A stretch of 64,000 bases of DNA from Actinomycetes bacterium (GTDB lineage Bacteria; Actinomycetota; Acidimicrobiia; Acidimicrobiales; Ilumatobacteraceae): contig JANYCT010000085.1 of NCBI GenBank assembly GCA_025360105.1, positions 1-64,000 of the forward strand, given 5' to 3'. The position numbers and the translations under genes were made by a program. The notes under the pieces are model-generated. The model had not been told where the DNA came from. It worked only from the letters and a program-made list of their open reading frames with translations, and searched no databases. This document shows positions 50,743 through 58,445 of the stretch, piece after piece; positions within the stretch are counted from its first letter, which is position 1, and the number at the start of each line of letters is the position of its first letter.

Positions 50743-52229
50743 GTGCAGAGCGACGCCGCGAGCCTGGGGAACAGGTGCGGGTGTCGCGAAGCAGCGACGT
50801 CACGTCGGCATCCGGCGCCCGCCGAGCTCCGATCCGGCGTCCGAAGGCTCCCGGGCCGACAATTTCACCGTTCACCCGTTTGGCGCGCGTGCAGGCAGTC
50901 AGTGCTGCTGGAGATGGCTGCCTTGCGCTAGCGCTCGCGGTGTCTGTGTTCTTCGGGTTGAGCCCTACAGCGGCGCGACCCAAGGTGCTGTTGTTTCTCG
51001 TGATCACGTTCGTGCCCTTCGTCGTCGTGGCACCGCTGATCGGGCCGATCGTCGATCGAGTTGCTGGCGGGCGGCGCCTCGTCATGCAGATCGTCGCGCT
51101 CTTACGCGCCGCCAGCTTGTTGTTGATGGCTTTCCACCTCGACGACGTGCTGTTGTATCCCATCGCGTTTGCGGCGCTGGTGTTGCAAAAGACGCAAGGT
51201 ATCTCCAAGTCGGCTCTCGTGCCGTCGGTGGTGCGCAGCGAAGAAGATCTCGTCGAGGCGAACTCCAAACTCGGCCTCATCGGCGGGGTGTTCGGATTCA
51301 TCGGGGCCGCCATTGCCGGTGTGGTGAAAGCAGTCGCTGGCGTGGAGGGCGCTCTTGTCGTGGGCGCAGCGTTGTTCGTCGGGGCATTCTTCATGGCGAC
51401 GATGCTGCCGAGTGAGGTTGTGGCAGCGAAGCGCGCCAGCGCGCAAGAACGGGCCGAACTGCGTTCGGCTGGCATCACCTTGGCGGCCAGCGCGATGGCG
51501 TTGTTGCGCGCGTCGGTGGGTTTCTGCTTCTTCCTGCTCGCGTTCTGGCTGCGCACAAAGGAAGCTGGCCGAGCGTTGGTTGGATTGTCGATTGCCATGG
51601 TGACGGTTGGCGTCATGATCGGCAACGCCATCGCGCCTGCGGTGCGCAGACGCGTCCACGAGGAACCGATCTTCATCGGTGCTCTCGGTCTCACGGCTGC
51701 CGCCGGCATCGGCGCCACGCTCTTTGGTGGCGTGGTTTCGGGCGTGCTCTTAGCACTGGTGGTGAACTTTGCGGGGGCACTCGCCCGCTTGTCGTTCGAT
51801 TCGATCGTGCAGCGTGACGCCCCCGATGCGAACCAAGGTCGGGCGTTCGCCCAGTTCGAAACGAAGTTTCAGTTGGCTTGGGTACTCGGCGGTCTGCCCG
51901 CAGTGCTGTTCACTCCACCGGGTGAGGTGGGCTTTGCCATTGTTGGTTTGATTGCACTGTTTTCTGCGGTGACGTATGTGGTCGGGATGCGCAGCGTACG
52001 CGCCGGCAAAGCCGTACCCGAGACGATCAGCAAACGCGCGCGGCGCACCATGCTCGCCGAGGTCGAACGTCTTAAGGCCCGACGAGAGGGAACACCTACG
52101 GGGGGTACCAGTCGTCCGTTGCCGCCGCCAGCAGCTCCCAGTCGGGCGCCCGAATCCCCGACGGATCCATTGCTGCGGCCCCAGTCGAACTCGTCGGCGA
52201 ACGAGGACCCGCCAGTACCTCGTTGGTGA
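50739..52229 (+). CDS. major facilitator superfamily protein
   Basis: A 496-residue membrane protein of about 12 hydrophobic helices, with an MFS layout but a long charged N-terminus of ~45 residues. Helices include LLFLVITFVPFVVVAPLIGP, LLGGVFGFIGAAIAGVV-like and VLLALVVNFAGALARLSF. The APLIGPIVDRVAGGRR stretch is the MFS loop 2-3 motif (here GPIVDRVAGGRR). KTQGISKSALVPSVV is a second one. The substrate is unknown. Its start GTG 50739 overlaps the regX3 stop (GTGA), so it may be under the same phosphate control. The C-terminus is proline-rich (PLPPPAAPSRAPES). Confidence 0.85.
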   Translation: MSAERRREPGEQVRVSRSSDVTSASGARRAPIRRPKAPGPTISPFTRLARVQAVSAAGDGCLALALAVSVFFGLSPTAARPKVLLFLVITFVPFVVVAPLIGPIVDRVAGGRRLVMQIVALLRAASLLLMAFHLDDVLLYPIAFAALVLQKTQGISKSALVPSVVRSEEDLVEANSKLGLIGGVFGFIGAAIAGVVKAVAGVEGALVVGAALFVGAFFMATMLPSEVVAAKRASAQERAELRSAGITLAASAMALLRASVGFCFFLLAFWLRTKEAGRALVGLSIAMVTVGVMIGNAIAPAVRRRVHEEPIFIGALGLTAAAGIGATLFGGVVSGVLLALVVNFAGALARLSFDSIVQRDAPDANQGRAFAQFETKFQLAWVLGGLPAVLFTPPGEVGFAIVGLIALFSAVTYVVGMRSVRAGKAVPETISKRARRTMLAEVERLKARREGTPTGGTSRPLPPPAAPSRAPESPTDPLLRPQSNSSANEDPPVPRW

Positions 52230-52272
52230 GCACCGAGTTGGGTCAACTCTGCGTCGCGTACGGTCGGTGGCG

Positions 52273-53472
52273 TCAGAGTGTCGCGTCGCCCGACGGCAGG
52301 TCGAGGCGAGCGAGCCACAGGCCCGGAGCGTCGAGCTCTGCGGGTGTTGGCAGCGAACCCGCCTGATCGAGTAGGAGGTTGGCCGCAGCATTGCCGCCGC
52401 GTTCGAGCACGCCGGCGATGAACGCCCGCCCCCGTTCGACCTGTTGGCGGTTGAGCTGCAGGCCGAGGAGGCGCTCGACAAAGATGTCGTCTGGCGATGT
52501 CTCGATACGGCGTCGGCGAACAGCTTCGCTGATGCGCACTGCGTCGCCTCCAATGAGTCGCGAGGCGACTGTGTCGACGACGTGATCGACGTAGCCCACC
52601 ACAGCGGCGAGGGCGGCGTCGAGTTGTGGTTGCATGGCCTCTTGGGCCGCGCTCCGAACGGCGCCGAGCAGGATTTCGGGATCGCCCAGGGTCTTTTGCA
52701 GGGCCTGCATTGGATCGTCACCGTCGAGTTCGATGGAGCCAAGCTTGTCGGCAACGGCATTGGGGTCGGGTTGAAACGCGCCGACGTGGGCGCGCACCAA
52801 CTCGCTGAGGCCCTCGCGGATGTGCACAACCGAGAACACCACATGTGTGGTGAGCTCTTGGACCAGCACCCACAAGCGCATGGAGTCGCGGGGCAGGCTC
52901 CAGTCGTTGGCGAAGGCGTCGATGGTGCCGGGGATGACCGATACCTGGTTGCCGGCCACGCGCGGGATGGGCAGGTCGTACTGACCGAACGCACGCGTGG
53001 CCAAGCGGCCGACCATGGACCCGATGGCCATACCCAGCATTGCCGGCGCCATCATCTGGCTGAGCCCGAGCATCATCGCGGCCATGGGATCGTTGCGATC
53101 GGAGTCGTCGCCGGACTGATCGAGGTCGGGTCGTTTGCCGAGTGAGACGGCGAGCTCGGTGAACAGCGGACGGTACGCATCGAGCGTGGTTTGCGCCCAT
53201 ACGCCTGGGGTGACCGTAGTGATCTCGTAGCTGCCGATGTCGTGGCCGGTGACATCGAGCACGTGCGGCTCGATGATGCCGCCGAGCGCGGTGAGTGCAA
53301 ATCGGATACTGGGATCTACGTTCGATTCAGGCGTGCCCTCGGTTGCGGCAAGCTGCGCGAATTGTCGTGCCGCATCCCAGTTCAACGGACCCTGTCCCGA
53401 GAGCGCACGCGCCAAATCACCGAACATGGGGAGGCCCCCGAAGGGGTTGTCGGCGGGGTCGCCCGCGGTCAT
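52273..53472 (-). CDS. DUF2342-family predicted zinc-dependent hydrolase, motif degenerate
   Basis: A 399-residue member of an actinobacterial family annotated as putative hydrolase/zinc-dependent metalloprotease. Typical parts: PFGGLPMFGDLARALSGQGP, NWDAARQFAQLAA, the glycine/alanine/methionine segment MLGLSQMMAPAMLGMAIGSM, and QYDLPIPRVAGNQVSVIPG. At the position of the HExxH helix the sequence is VLVQELTTHVVFSVVH, so the classical zinc motif is absent. Whether the family uses other ligands is unknown. The start ATG 53472 has a TAGCAT box 7 bases upstream; the frame is open much further to 53784 but overlaps the divergent epimerase gene. It forms a divergent pair with that gene. Confidence 0.78.
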   Translation of the reverse strand: MTAGDPADNPFGGLPMFGDLARALSGQGPLNWDAARQFAQLAATEGTPESNVDPSIRFALTALGGIIEPHVLDVTGHDIGSYEITTVTPGVWAQTTLDAYRPLFTELAVSLGKRPDLDQSGDDSDRNDPMAAMMLGLSQMMAPAMLGMAIGSMVGRLATRAFGQYDLPIPRVAGNQVSVIPGTIDAFANDWSLPRDSMRLWVLVQELTTHVVFSVVHIREGLSELVRAHVGAFQPDPNAVADKLGSIELDGDDPMQALQKTLGDPEILLGAVRSAAQEAMQPQLDAALAAVVGYVDHVVDTVASRLIGGDAVRISEAVRRRRIETSPDDIFVERLLGLQLNRQQVERGRAFIAGVLERGGNAAANLLLDQAGSLPTPAELDAPGLWLARLDLPSGDATL

Positions 53473-53479
53473 GTCGTGG

Positions 53480-53485
53480 ATGCTA
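53480..53485 (-). promoter_or_regulatory. -10-like TAGCAT, leaderless (divergent pair, left arm)
   Basis: TAGCAT (minus strand) lies 7 bases before ATG 53472. Confidence 0.5.
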
Positions 53486-53501
53486 CGGCCATTCCAGCGG
53501 T

Positions 53502-53507
53502 TATCGT
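53502..53507 (+). promoter_or_regulatory. -10-like TATCGT, leaderless (divergent pair, right arm)
   Basis: TATCGT lies 7 bases before ATG 53515. With 53480-53485 it forms two opposed promoters in a 42-base gap. Confidence 0.5.
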
Positions 53508-53514
53508 CGCTCAG

Positions 53515-54522
53515 ATGACGACCGTGCTGGTGACCGGTACCGAAAGCAGTCTCGGTACCCGTGTGATGAAGGGCCTCACCGGAGAATGTGGCTTCGAGGT
53601 CGTCTCTTCCACGGCACACACGACGGCACTGGAGACCGCAACAGCAACCGATCCAGCCGAGCCCATCGACATCGCCGTGCACCTGAGCGCCGGTGATCAC
53701 GACACCCGCGCCCGCCGGCGAGAGAGCGTCACCAAAGGCGCGGCGGCCCTGCTCGAACTCGCCGAGAACTCTGGCGTTCAGCACGTGGTGTTGGTGTCGT
53801 CGGCGATGGTCTACGGCGCGTGGGCGAACAACCCGGTTCCGCTGACCGAGGACGCGCCCCTACGCCCCGATCTTGATTTCGTGTTTGCCCGTCAACTCGC
53901 GTCGGTCGAGCAGATGGTCGACGATTGGCGTACTGCGGCGCTGGGTCGAACTGCGACCGTGCTGCGACCGGTGGTGGCGATGGCTGCGGACGGCACCTCC
54001 GGACTTGCCCGCGCGCTTGCGGCCGGTATGGGACAGCGGTCGGGCGAGGACGATCCCGGGGCGCAGTTCCTGCATCTTGACGACCTTGCGTCGGCGGTCA
54101 CGCTCGCCGCGCGCGAACGACTCGACGGTGTGTTCAACGTGGCCCCCGACGGCTGGGTGGCAGGCGATCGCGTGCGCGCCCTGGCTGGCTCGCGTCCGAA
54201 GGTAAAGCTGCCCGAGCGCCTCGCCGAGGTGGTCTCGCGCGTGCGCTGGCGTTTCCAGCGAGGGCCCATCCCGCCGGGTCTGCGCAGCTACACCCAATCG
54301 CCGTGGATGGTGGCCAACGATCGCCTCGAAGCCGTGGGTTGGCATCCCACCGTCACGAACGAGCAGGCATATGTGGAGGGCACCGAGGCCAAGTGGTGGA
54401 CGATGATCACACCCAAACGCAAACAGGAGCTCTCCCTCGGTGCGATGGGTGTAGTCATCATGTCCATCGTCGGCGCAGTGACGGTGCTCGTGCGCCGCGC
54501 GAGCCGCCGACGTACCGGGTGA
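53515..54522 (+). CDS. NAD-dependent epimerase/dehydratase-family protein
   Basis: A 335-residue extended short-chain dehydrogenase. It opens MTTVLVTGTESSLGTRVMKG, the GxxxxxG-type NAD(P) loop. HVVLVSSAMVYGAW is the conserved Ser/Tyr-YG stretch, but the catalytic YxxxK is not clear, so activity is uncertain. FLHLDDLASAVTLA is the substrate-side motif. The C-terminus has a helix (LGAMGVVIMSIVGAVTVLV) followed by Arg-rich residues, so it is anchored to the membrane by its tail, which is unusual for epimerases. The start ATG 53515 has a TATCGT box 7 bases upstream. The frame extends upstream without support. Confidence 0.82.
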   Translation: MTTVLVTGTESSLGTRVMKGLTGECGFEVVSSTAHTTALETATATDPAEPIDIAVHLSAGDHDTRARRRESVTKGAAALLELAENSGVQHVVLVSSAMVYGAWANNPVPLTEDAPLRPDLDFVFARQLASVEQMVDDWRTAALGRTATVLRPVVAMAADGTSGLARALAAGMGQRSGEDDPGAQFLHLDDLASAVTLAARERLDGVFNVAPDGWVAGDRVRALAGSRPKVKLPERLAEVVSRVRWRFQRGPIPPGLRSYTQSPWMVANDRLEAVGWHPTVTNEQAYVEGTEAKWWTMITPKRKQELSLGAMGVVIMSIVGAVTVLVRRASRRRTG

Positions 54523-54551
54523 ACCGCTGCCCCCTTGCCCTGCGCAGTCTC

Positions 54552-55760
54552 CTACATGGAGTCGGGCCGCTTCGACAACGTGATGATGATCGTGAGGGGC
54601 GTCGACGCCCCCTTGCGGCCGACGGCGAGCGTGACGGACTGCCCGGCGTTGTGTGCGGCGATGGTTGTGCCGAGGTCGTCGAGGCTGGCGATTGGGACGC
54701 CGTCGATGGAACGAATGACATCGCCCGGATGGAGACCGGCCGCGGCAGCGGGACCTTCGGCCATCACAGCGCTGACGCCGACTTCGCCCTTGTCGGTGGT
54801 GTCGGGCTGAATGCCGAGCCACGCCGGCGCGTCGATCGCCTCGGCCTGATCCAATGCCTTGAGCATGGTGTCCACCGAGACCAACGACGCGCCCTTGGTG
54901 CTCATCGTGCACATACCCAACAGTCGGCCTTGGGAATCGAGCACGAGCGAACCTTCGCCAGGCTCGGTGTCGCGGTCGTACATGAGGTGCACGCCTGACG
55001 CATCGGTGACCACGTTGACGCGCAGTGGTGCAGGCGACGTCATCACGATGCCCGTTGCCTGTGAGGTGTCGGGGCTCAATTGTACGACCGACGCATCGAT
55101 CTCCGACGGCACCGAGAGCACCGCGGTGCCATCGGCCTCGTCGACCATGACCACCGCGCCCACCACGGTCTCGCCGGTGGGTAACAGCACCTCGAGGCCC
55201 GACCTGCCGCGCACGGCTCGGGCCGTGGTGACCACGAAGTGCCCCGGCGTGAGCGCAAGTGCAGTCGCCGGATTTGATGCGGCGACTGGTCCTTTGCTGA
55301 TCAGCAGCGTGGGCATCGGCGTCGATGTTCGCGACGAGATCGTTGAGGCGGTGATCGCGACAGCGGTGTTGGTGACAGCGGTGTTGGTGGCCACGGTGTT
55401 GGCGACCACGGCGGTATGGGGAACAGAGTCCCGATCGTGCGCGGTGGTGCCCGGGGCCAGGAAACCCCCGGTGTCGCCGTCGCCGTCGGTGGCGGTAGTC
55501 AGGCGCAGCGACGTGACACTGGCCTCCGCAATGACTCCACTGCGGCTGTGATGCGGGATCATCAACCAGAGCAGGCCGACAGCGAGCGCGACACCAACCG
55601 TGCCGGTCGCGATCGAGAGGCCACGGCCCACTACCAGTGGCGGCTCGCTTGCCGCCCACTGCGTTGCGCCAATCTCGGACGGATGGCGCCATTGGCGTTC
55701 GTGGGCAGGCAGGGGCCCGTTCGGGTACTCCGGGTCATTCTCCCACTCACCTCGCTCCAC
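54552..55760 (-). CDS. HtrA-like PDZ protein, probably proteolytically inactive
   Basis: A 402-residue membrane-anchored trypsin-fold/PDZ protein. Residues 1-36 are acidic and basic (VERGEWENDPEYPNGPLPAH). One helix (GTVGVALAVGLLWLMI) follows, then a Thr/Ala-rich linker. The protease-like domain has FVVTTARAV where active enzymes have a His (TNAHVV), and PGEGSLVLDSQG where they have GNSGGPL. The C-terminal PDZ domain is intact: AWLGIQPDTTDKGEVGVSAV, AAAGLHPGDVIRSIDGVPI, LAVGRKG. So both the His and Ser sites look altered. Start GTG 55760 is chosen for a TACCAT box 8 bases upstream. Divergent from moaE. It may act as a PDZ scaffold or sensor. Confidence 0.8.
   Translation of the reverse strand: MERGEWENDPEYPNGPLPAHERQWRHPSEIGATQWAASEPPLVVGRGLSIATGTVGVALAVGLLWLMIPHHSRSGVIAEASVTSLRLTTATDGDGDTGGFLAPGTTAHDRDSVPHTAVVANTVATNTAVTNTAVAITASTISSRTSTPMPTLLISKGPVAASNPATALALTPGHFVVTTARAVRGRSGLEVLLPTGETVVGAVVMVDEADGTAVLSVPSEIDASVVQLSPDTSQATGIVMTSPAPLRVNVVTDASGVHLMYDRDTEPGEGSLVLDSQGRLLGMCTMSTKGASLVSVDTMLKALDQAEAIDAPAWLGIQPDTTDKGEVGVSAVMAEGPAAAAGLHPGDVIRSIDGVPIASLDDLGTTIAAHNAGQSVTLAVGRKGASTPLTIIITLSKRPDSM
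55351..55420. repeat. degenerate tandem repeat in the HtrA-like linker
   Basis: About four degenerate copies of a 12-15-base motif containing CGGTGTTGG, encoding the Thr/Asn/Ala-Val linker (NTAVTNTAV) on the minus strand. Confidence 0.55.
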
Positions 55761-55768
55761 ACTGGGGC

Positions 55769-55774
55769 ATGGTA
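55769..55774 (-). promoter_or_regulatory. -10-like TACCAT before HtrA-like gene
   Basis: TACCAT (minus strand) is 8 bases before GTG 55760. Confidence 0.4.
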
Positions 55775-55915
55775 GTGAACGCCCGAGGGCAATGGATGTC
55801 GCGCGATCTGCTTCGTCGACCAATTCCACTCGGCGGTTCGAGAGCCTTCGCTCGCGGGAGCGGTTCAGGAATCGTTGACGAATCCTTCAGAAATGGGGAA
55901 TGCCCCGCTCACGGC

Positions 55916-55921
55916 TACGAT
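55916..55921 (+). promoter_or_regulatory. -10-like TACGAT before moaE
   Basis: TACGAT is 8 bases before ATG 55930; no Shine-Dalgarno sequence. It probably starts the five-gene run moaE to rnb. Confidence 0.45.
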
Positions 55922-55929
55922 GCCTCTCG

Positions 55930-56421
55930 ATGCATGCTCCAACGCACGGTGACACATGGGTTGGCCTCACCGCGGCGACGCTTCCGATTGGACCCGCATA
56001 TGAATGGGCGGTGCGCCCCGACTGTGGGGCAGTCGTGCTGTTCTCCGGAACGGTGCGCGATCACGCAGTGGGTCGTACGGGCGTGCAGCATCTCACGTAT
56101 GAGGCCTACGACGAACAGGCGCCGGCGAAGATGAACGACATTGCACTCGAGGTACGCGAACGTTGGCCAGCCACCGGTCGCATCGCTCTGCTCCATCGCA
56201 CGGGTCGACTGGAACTCGGCGAGAGTTCGGTGATCGTGGTGGTGTCGTCCCCGCATCGGCCTGAAGCATTCGAGGCAGGCCGCTATGCAATCGACGCGCT
56301 CAAGGCGAGCGTGCCGATCTGGAAGCACGAAGTCTGGGACGGCGGCTCCGATTGGGGTACGGGTGCACACGATGTCGTCTCCCCAGAATCGTTGCCAAGC
56401 CGGGCCGGCGGTGTCGGGTGA
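55930..56421 (+). CDS. moaE: molybdopterin synthase catalytic subunit
   Basis: A 163-residue MoaE, the large subunit of molybdopterin synthase that transfers sulfur from MoaD thiocarboxylate to cyclic pyranopterin. Motifs: VLFSGTVRDHAVGRTG, LTYEAYDEQA, IALLHRTGRLELGESSVIVVV, SSPHRPEAFEAGRYAID and KASVPIWKHEVW, where the two Lys and His residues line the active site. Length fits (~150). ATG 55930 is inside an open frame that starts earlier. Its stop overlaps the next gene as GTGA. The rest of the molybdopterin pathway (moaA, moaC, moaD) is not in the window. Confidence 0.93.
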   Translation: MHAPTHGDTWVGLTAATLPIGPAYEWAVRPDCGAVVLFSGTVRDHAVGRTGVQHLTYEAYDEQAPAKMNDIALEVRERWPATGRIALLHRTGRLELGESSVIVVVSSPHRPEAFEAGRYAIDALKASVPIWKHEVWDGGSDWGTGAHDVVSPESLPSRAGGVG

Positions 56422-56609
56422 TCGTTGCCGTTATTGTGATCGTTGCAATCGTTGTGGTCGGAGCGACAGTCTTCCTCGCGTTCGGACGCCATCAACCCGA
56501 CGATGGTGTCGCCACGTTTCGTCGTCACATCGACGCGCTCTCGCCCGAGGCGCGGCGCGAAGTCATTGAGCGAGTGCAAAATGCCCGCGAGACCGGCAAA
56601 GGTAAATAG
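56418..56609 (+). CDS. small single-pass membrane protein
   Basis: A 63-residue protein starting at GTG 56418, overlapping the moaE stop codon. The first 23 residues are a membrane helix of almost only V, I and A (VAVIVIVAIVVVGATVFLAF). The rest is a basic-acidic cytosolic helix (FRRHIDALSPEARREVIERV). It ends 7 bases before the mreB-like gene. Proteins of this kind are common next to rod-shape genes in Actinobacteria but have no known function. Overlap and conserved-looking residues support it as real. Confidence 0.65.
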   Translation: MIVAVIVIVAIVVVGATVFLAFGRHQPDDGVATFRRHIDALSPEARREVIERVQNARETGKGK

Positions 56610-56616
56610 GTAGCAC

Positions 56617-57621
56617 ATGGCGCGCGACTTGGCGATCGACCTCGGTACTGCAAACACGCTCGTGTACATGAAGGGCCGCGGCATCGTGCTCAACGAACCG
56701 TCGGTGATCGCTCTCAATCGCCAGACCGGCGAGGTGCTCGCCACCGGTCGCGAGGCATGGCAGATGATCGGGCGCACCCCGGGCTACATCGTTGCCGTGC
56801 GCCCATTGCGCGGTGGAGCAATCACCGACTTCGAGATCACTGAACGTATGATCCGCCTGTTGCTGCAGAGGGTGGGCGTGAGTCGGTTTACGCGTCCGAA
56901 GGTGGTCATCTGCGTTCCGTCGGCCATCACCGAAGTGGAACGACGCGCCGTCACCGACGCGGCGCGCCGAGCTGGTGCTGCCGATGCACAACTCATCGAA
57001 CAACCGATGGCTGCGGCGATCGGCGCTGACCTACCCATCGACGAACCCGTCGGCAACATGGTCATCGACATCGGCGGCGGTACCAGCGAGACTGCCGTTA
57101 TCAGCCTCGGTGGGGTTGTGGCGCTCGAAGCCGTGCGTGTCGGCAGTTTCGACATCGACGCGGCGATCCAGAACTATGTCCGACGTGAGCACGGCATCGC
57201 CATCGGTGAACGAACAGCCGAGGAAATCAAGGTGGCCATCGGTTCGGCCGACCCCATCGGTGATGAGAATGAGGCCGAGGTTCGTGGCCGCGATCTGATG
57301 AGTGGTCTCCCCAAGACCGTGTTGTTGAATCCGGAAGAAATCCGCTTCGCCATCGATGATGTGGTATCGAGCATCGTTGCTTCCGTGGTGCGTTGCCTCG
57401 CCAAGGCGCCGCCGGAGCTTGCGCAGGATTTCCTGGTGCGCGGCATGTATCTGGTGGGCGGCGGCGGATTGCTGCGTGGCCTCGCGCAGCGCATCGAGCG
57501 CGAGACCCGCGTGCCGGTGCGCATGTCGCCGATGCCACTCGAGGCGGTTGTGCTCGGCGCCGGTCACTGCATCGAGCACTACGACGCGCTCAAGGGTATG
57601 TTCATGGGGGCCCGTCGGTGA
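56617..57621 (+). CDS. mreB: MreB-like actin-family protein
   Basis: A 334-residue bacterial actin. It has the phosphate-1 loop IDLGTANTLVYMKGRGIVLN, VVICVPSAITEVERRAVTDA, EQPMAAAIGADLPI, the phosphate-2 loop MVIDIGGGTSETAVISLGGV and the adenosine loop GMYLVGGGGLLRGL. The length and motif order are those of MreB (~345). It probably organises lateral cell-wall synthesis; no mreC/mreD or rodA follow here. ATG 56617 lies 7 bases after the small membrane protein. Its stop overlaps the enoyl-CoA hydratase GTG as GTGA. Confidence 0.93.
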   Translation: MARDLAIDLGTANTLVYMKGRGIVLNEPSVIALNRQTGEVLATGREAWQMIGRTPGYIVAVRPLRGGAITDFEITERMIRLLLQRVGVSRFTRPKVVICVPSAITEVERRAVTDAARRAGAADAQLIEQPMAAAIGADLPIDEPVGNMVIDIGGGTSETAVISLGGVVALEAVRVGSFDIDAAIQNYVRREHGIAIGERTAEEIKVAIGSADPIGDENEAEVRGRDLMSGLPKTVLLNPEEIRFAIDDVVSSIVASVVRCLAKAPPELAQDFLVRGMYLVGGGGLLRGLAQRIERETRVPVRMSPMPLEAVVLGAGHCIEHYDALKGMFMGARR

Positions 57622-58445
57622 CAGATCCCCACGATGTGGGATCCTGGCCTGTGTCCGACGCTGAAGTTCTCTTCGAGGTGACCGATCATCACGTCGGCGT
57701 GCTCACGCTCAATCGGCCTCAGGCCCGTAACGCCCTCACCTGGGACATGTACGCTGCGCTCGAGCAGGCAATTCGCACTGCACCATCGCAAGCAGTGCGC
57801 TGCATGGTGATCACCGGTGTCGACCCGGCCTTTTGCAGCGGCGACGACGTGCGTCAGGTGATGGGGGGCGGGCAGAAGGGCAGGGCGCCGGCCAGCGTGA
57901 GCGTGCGCGAACCGATGCTCACCCCGGCCGCCGACGCGCTCCTGCACACTGATGTGCCGGTCATCGCAGCGGTCAACGGTGCTGCCGTCGGCTGGGGCAT
58001 GGAACTCGCGCTGATGGCCGATCTCCGCGTGGCCAGCGATCGGGCACGGTTCGGTGAGCTGTTCGTGCTGCGCGGCCTCGTCAGCGACGTGGCCGGCCTT
58101 GGGCGATTAGCGCAACTCGTGGGCCGCGAGAAGGCCGCGGAGTTGCTCTTCACCGGCGACATCATCGATGCTTCGGAGGCGCTGCGCATCGGTCTGGTCA
58201 CGCGTGTAGTCCCCCACAACGATCTCCTCGAAACGGCGATGAATCTCGCCGCGAAGATCGCCGCAAATCCACCGCTCGCGGTGCAGCGTCTGAAGGCCGG
58301 GCTACGCGAGGCGCTCGATCCAGACTGGCGCATGCTTGGCGCCTGGGTCTCGTCGTCGCTGGGGGAGCTTTTCCAAACCGACGATCATCGCGAGGGTGCA
58401 CGTGCGTTCCTTGAGAAGCGCTCACCGCATTTCCGGGGCAGTTGA
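57618..58445 (+). CDS. enoyl-CoA hydratase/isomerase family protein
   Basis: A 275-residue crotonase-fold protein. Oxyanion-hole regions are VTGVDPAFCSGDDVRQVM-like (GVDPAFCSGDDVRQVM) and AVNGAAVGWGMELALMADLRV. ARFGELFVLRGLVSDVAGL corresponds to the second active-site segment; the usual second Glu appears replaced by Ser/Asp, so the activity may not be hydration. LFTGDIIDASEALRIGLVTRV is conserved. The start is GTG 57618, overlapping mreB; GTG 57651 is an alternative that would skip a short N-terminal extension. It overlaps the ribonuclease gene (TGATG). Confidence 0.85.
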   Translation: MTDPHDVGSWPVSDAEVLFEVTDHHVGVLTLNRPQARNALTWDMYAALEQAIRTAPSQAVRCMVITGVDPAFCSGDDVRQVMGGGQKGRAPASVSVREPMLTPAADALLHTDVPVIAAVNGAAVGWGMELALMADLRVASDRARFGELFVLRGLVSDVAGLGRLAQLVGREKAAELLFTGDIIDASEALRIGLVTRVVPHNDLLETAMNLAAKIAANPPLAVQRLKAGLREALDPDWRMLGAWVSSSLGELFQTDDHREGARAFLEKRSPHFRGS

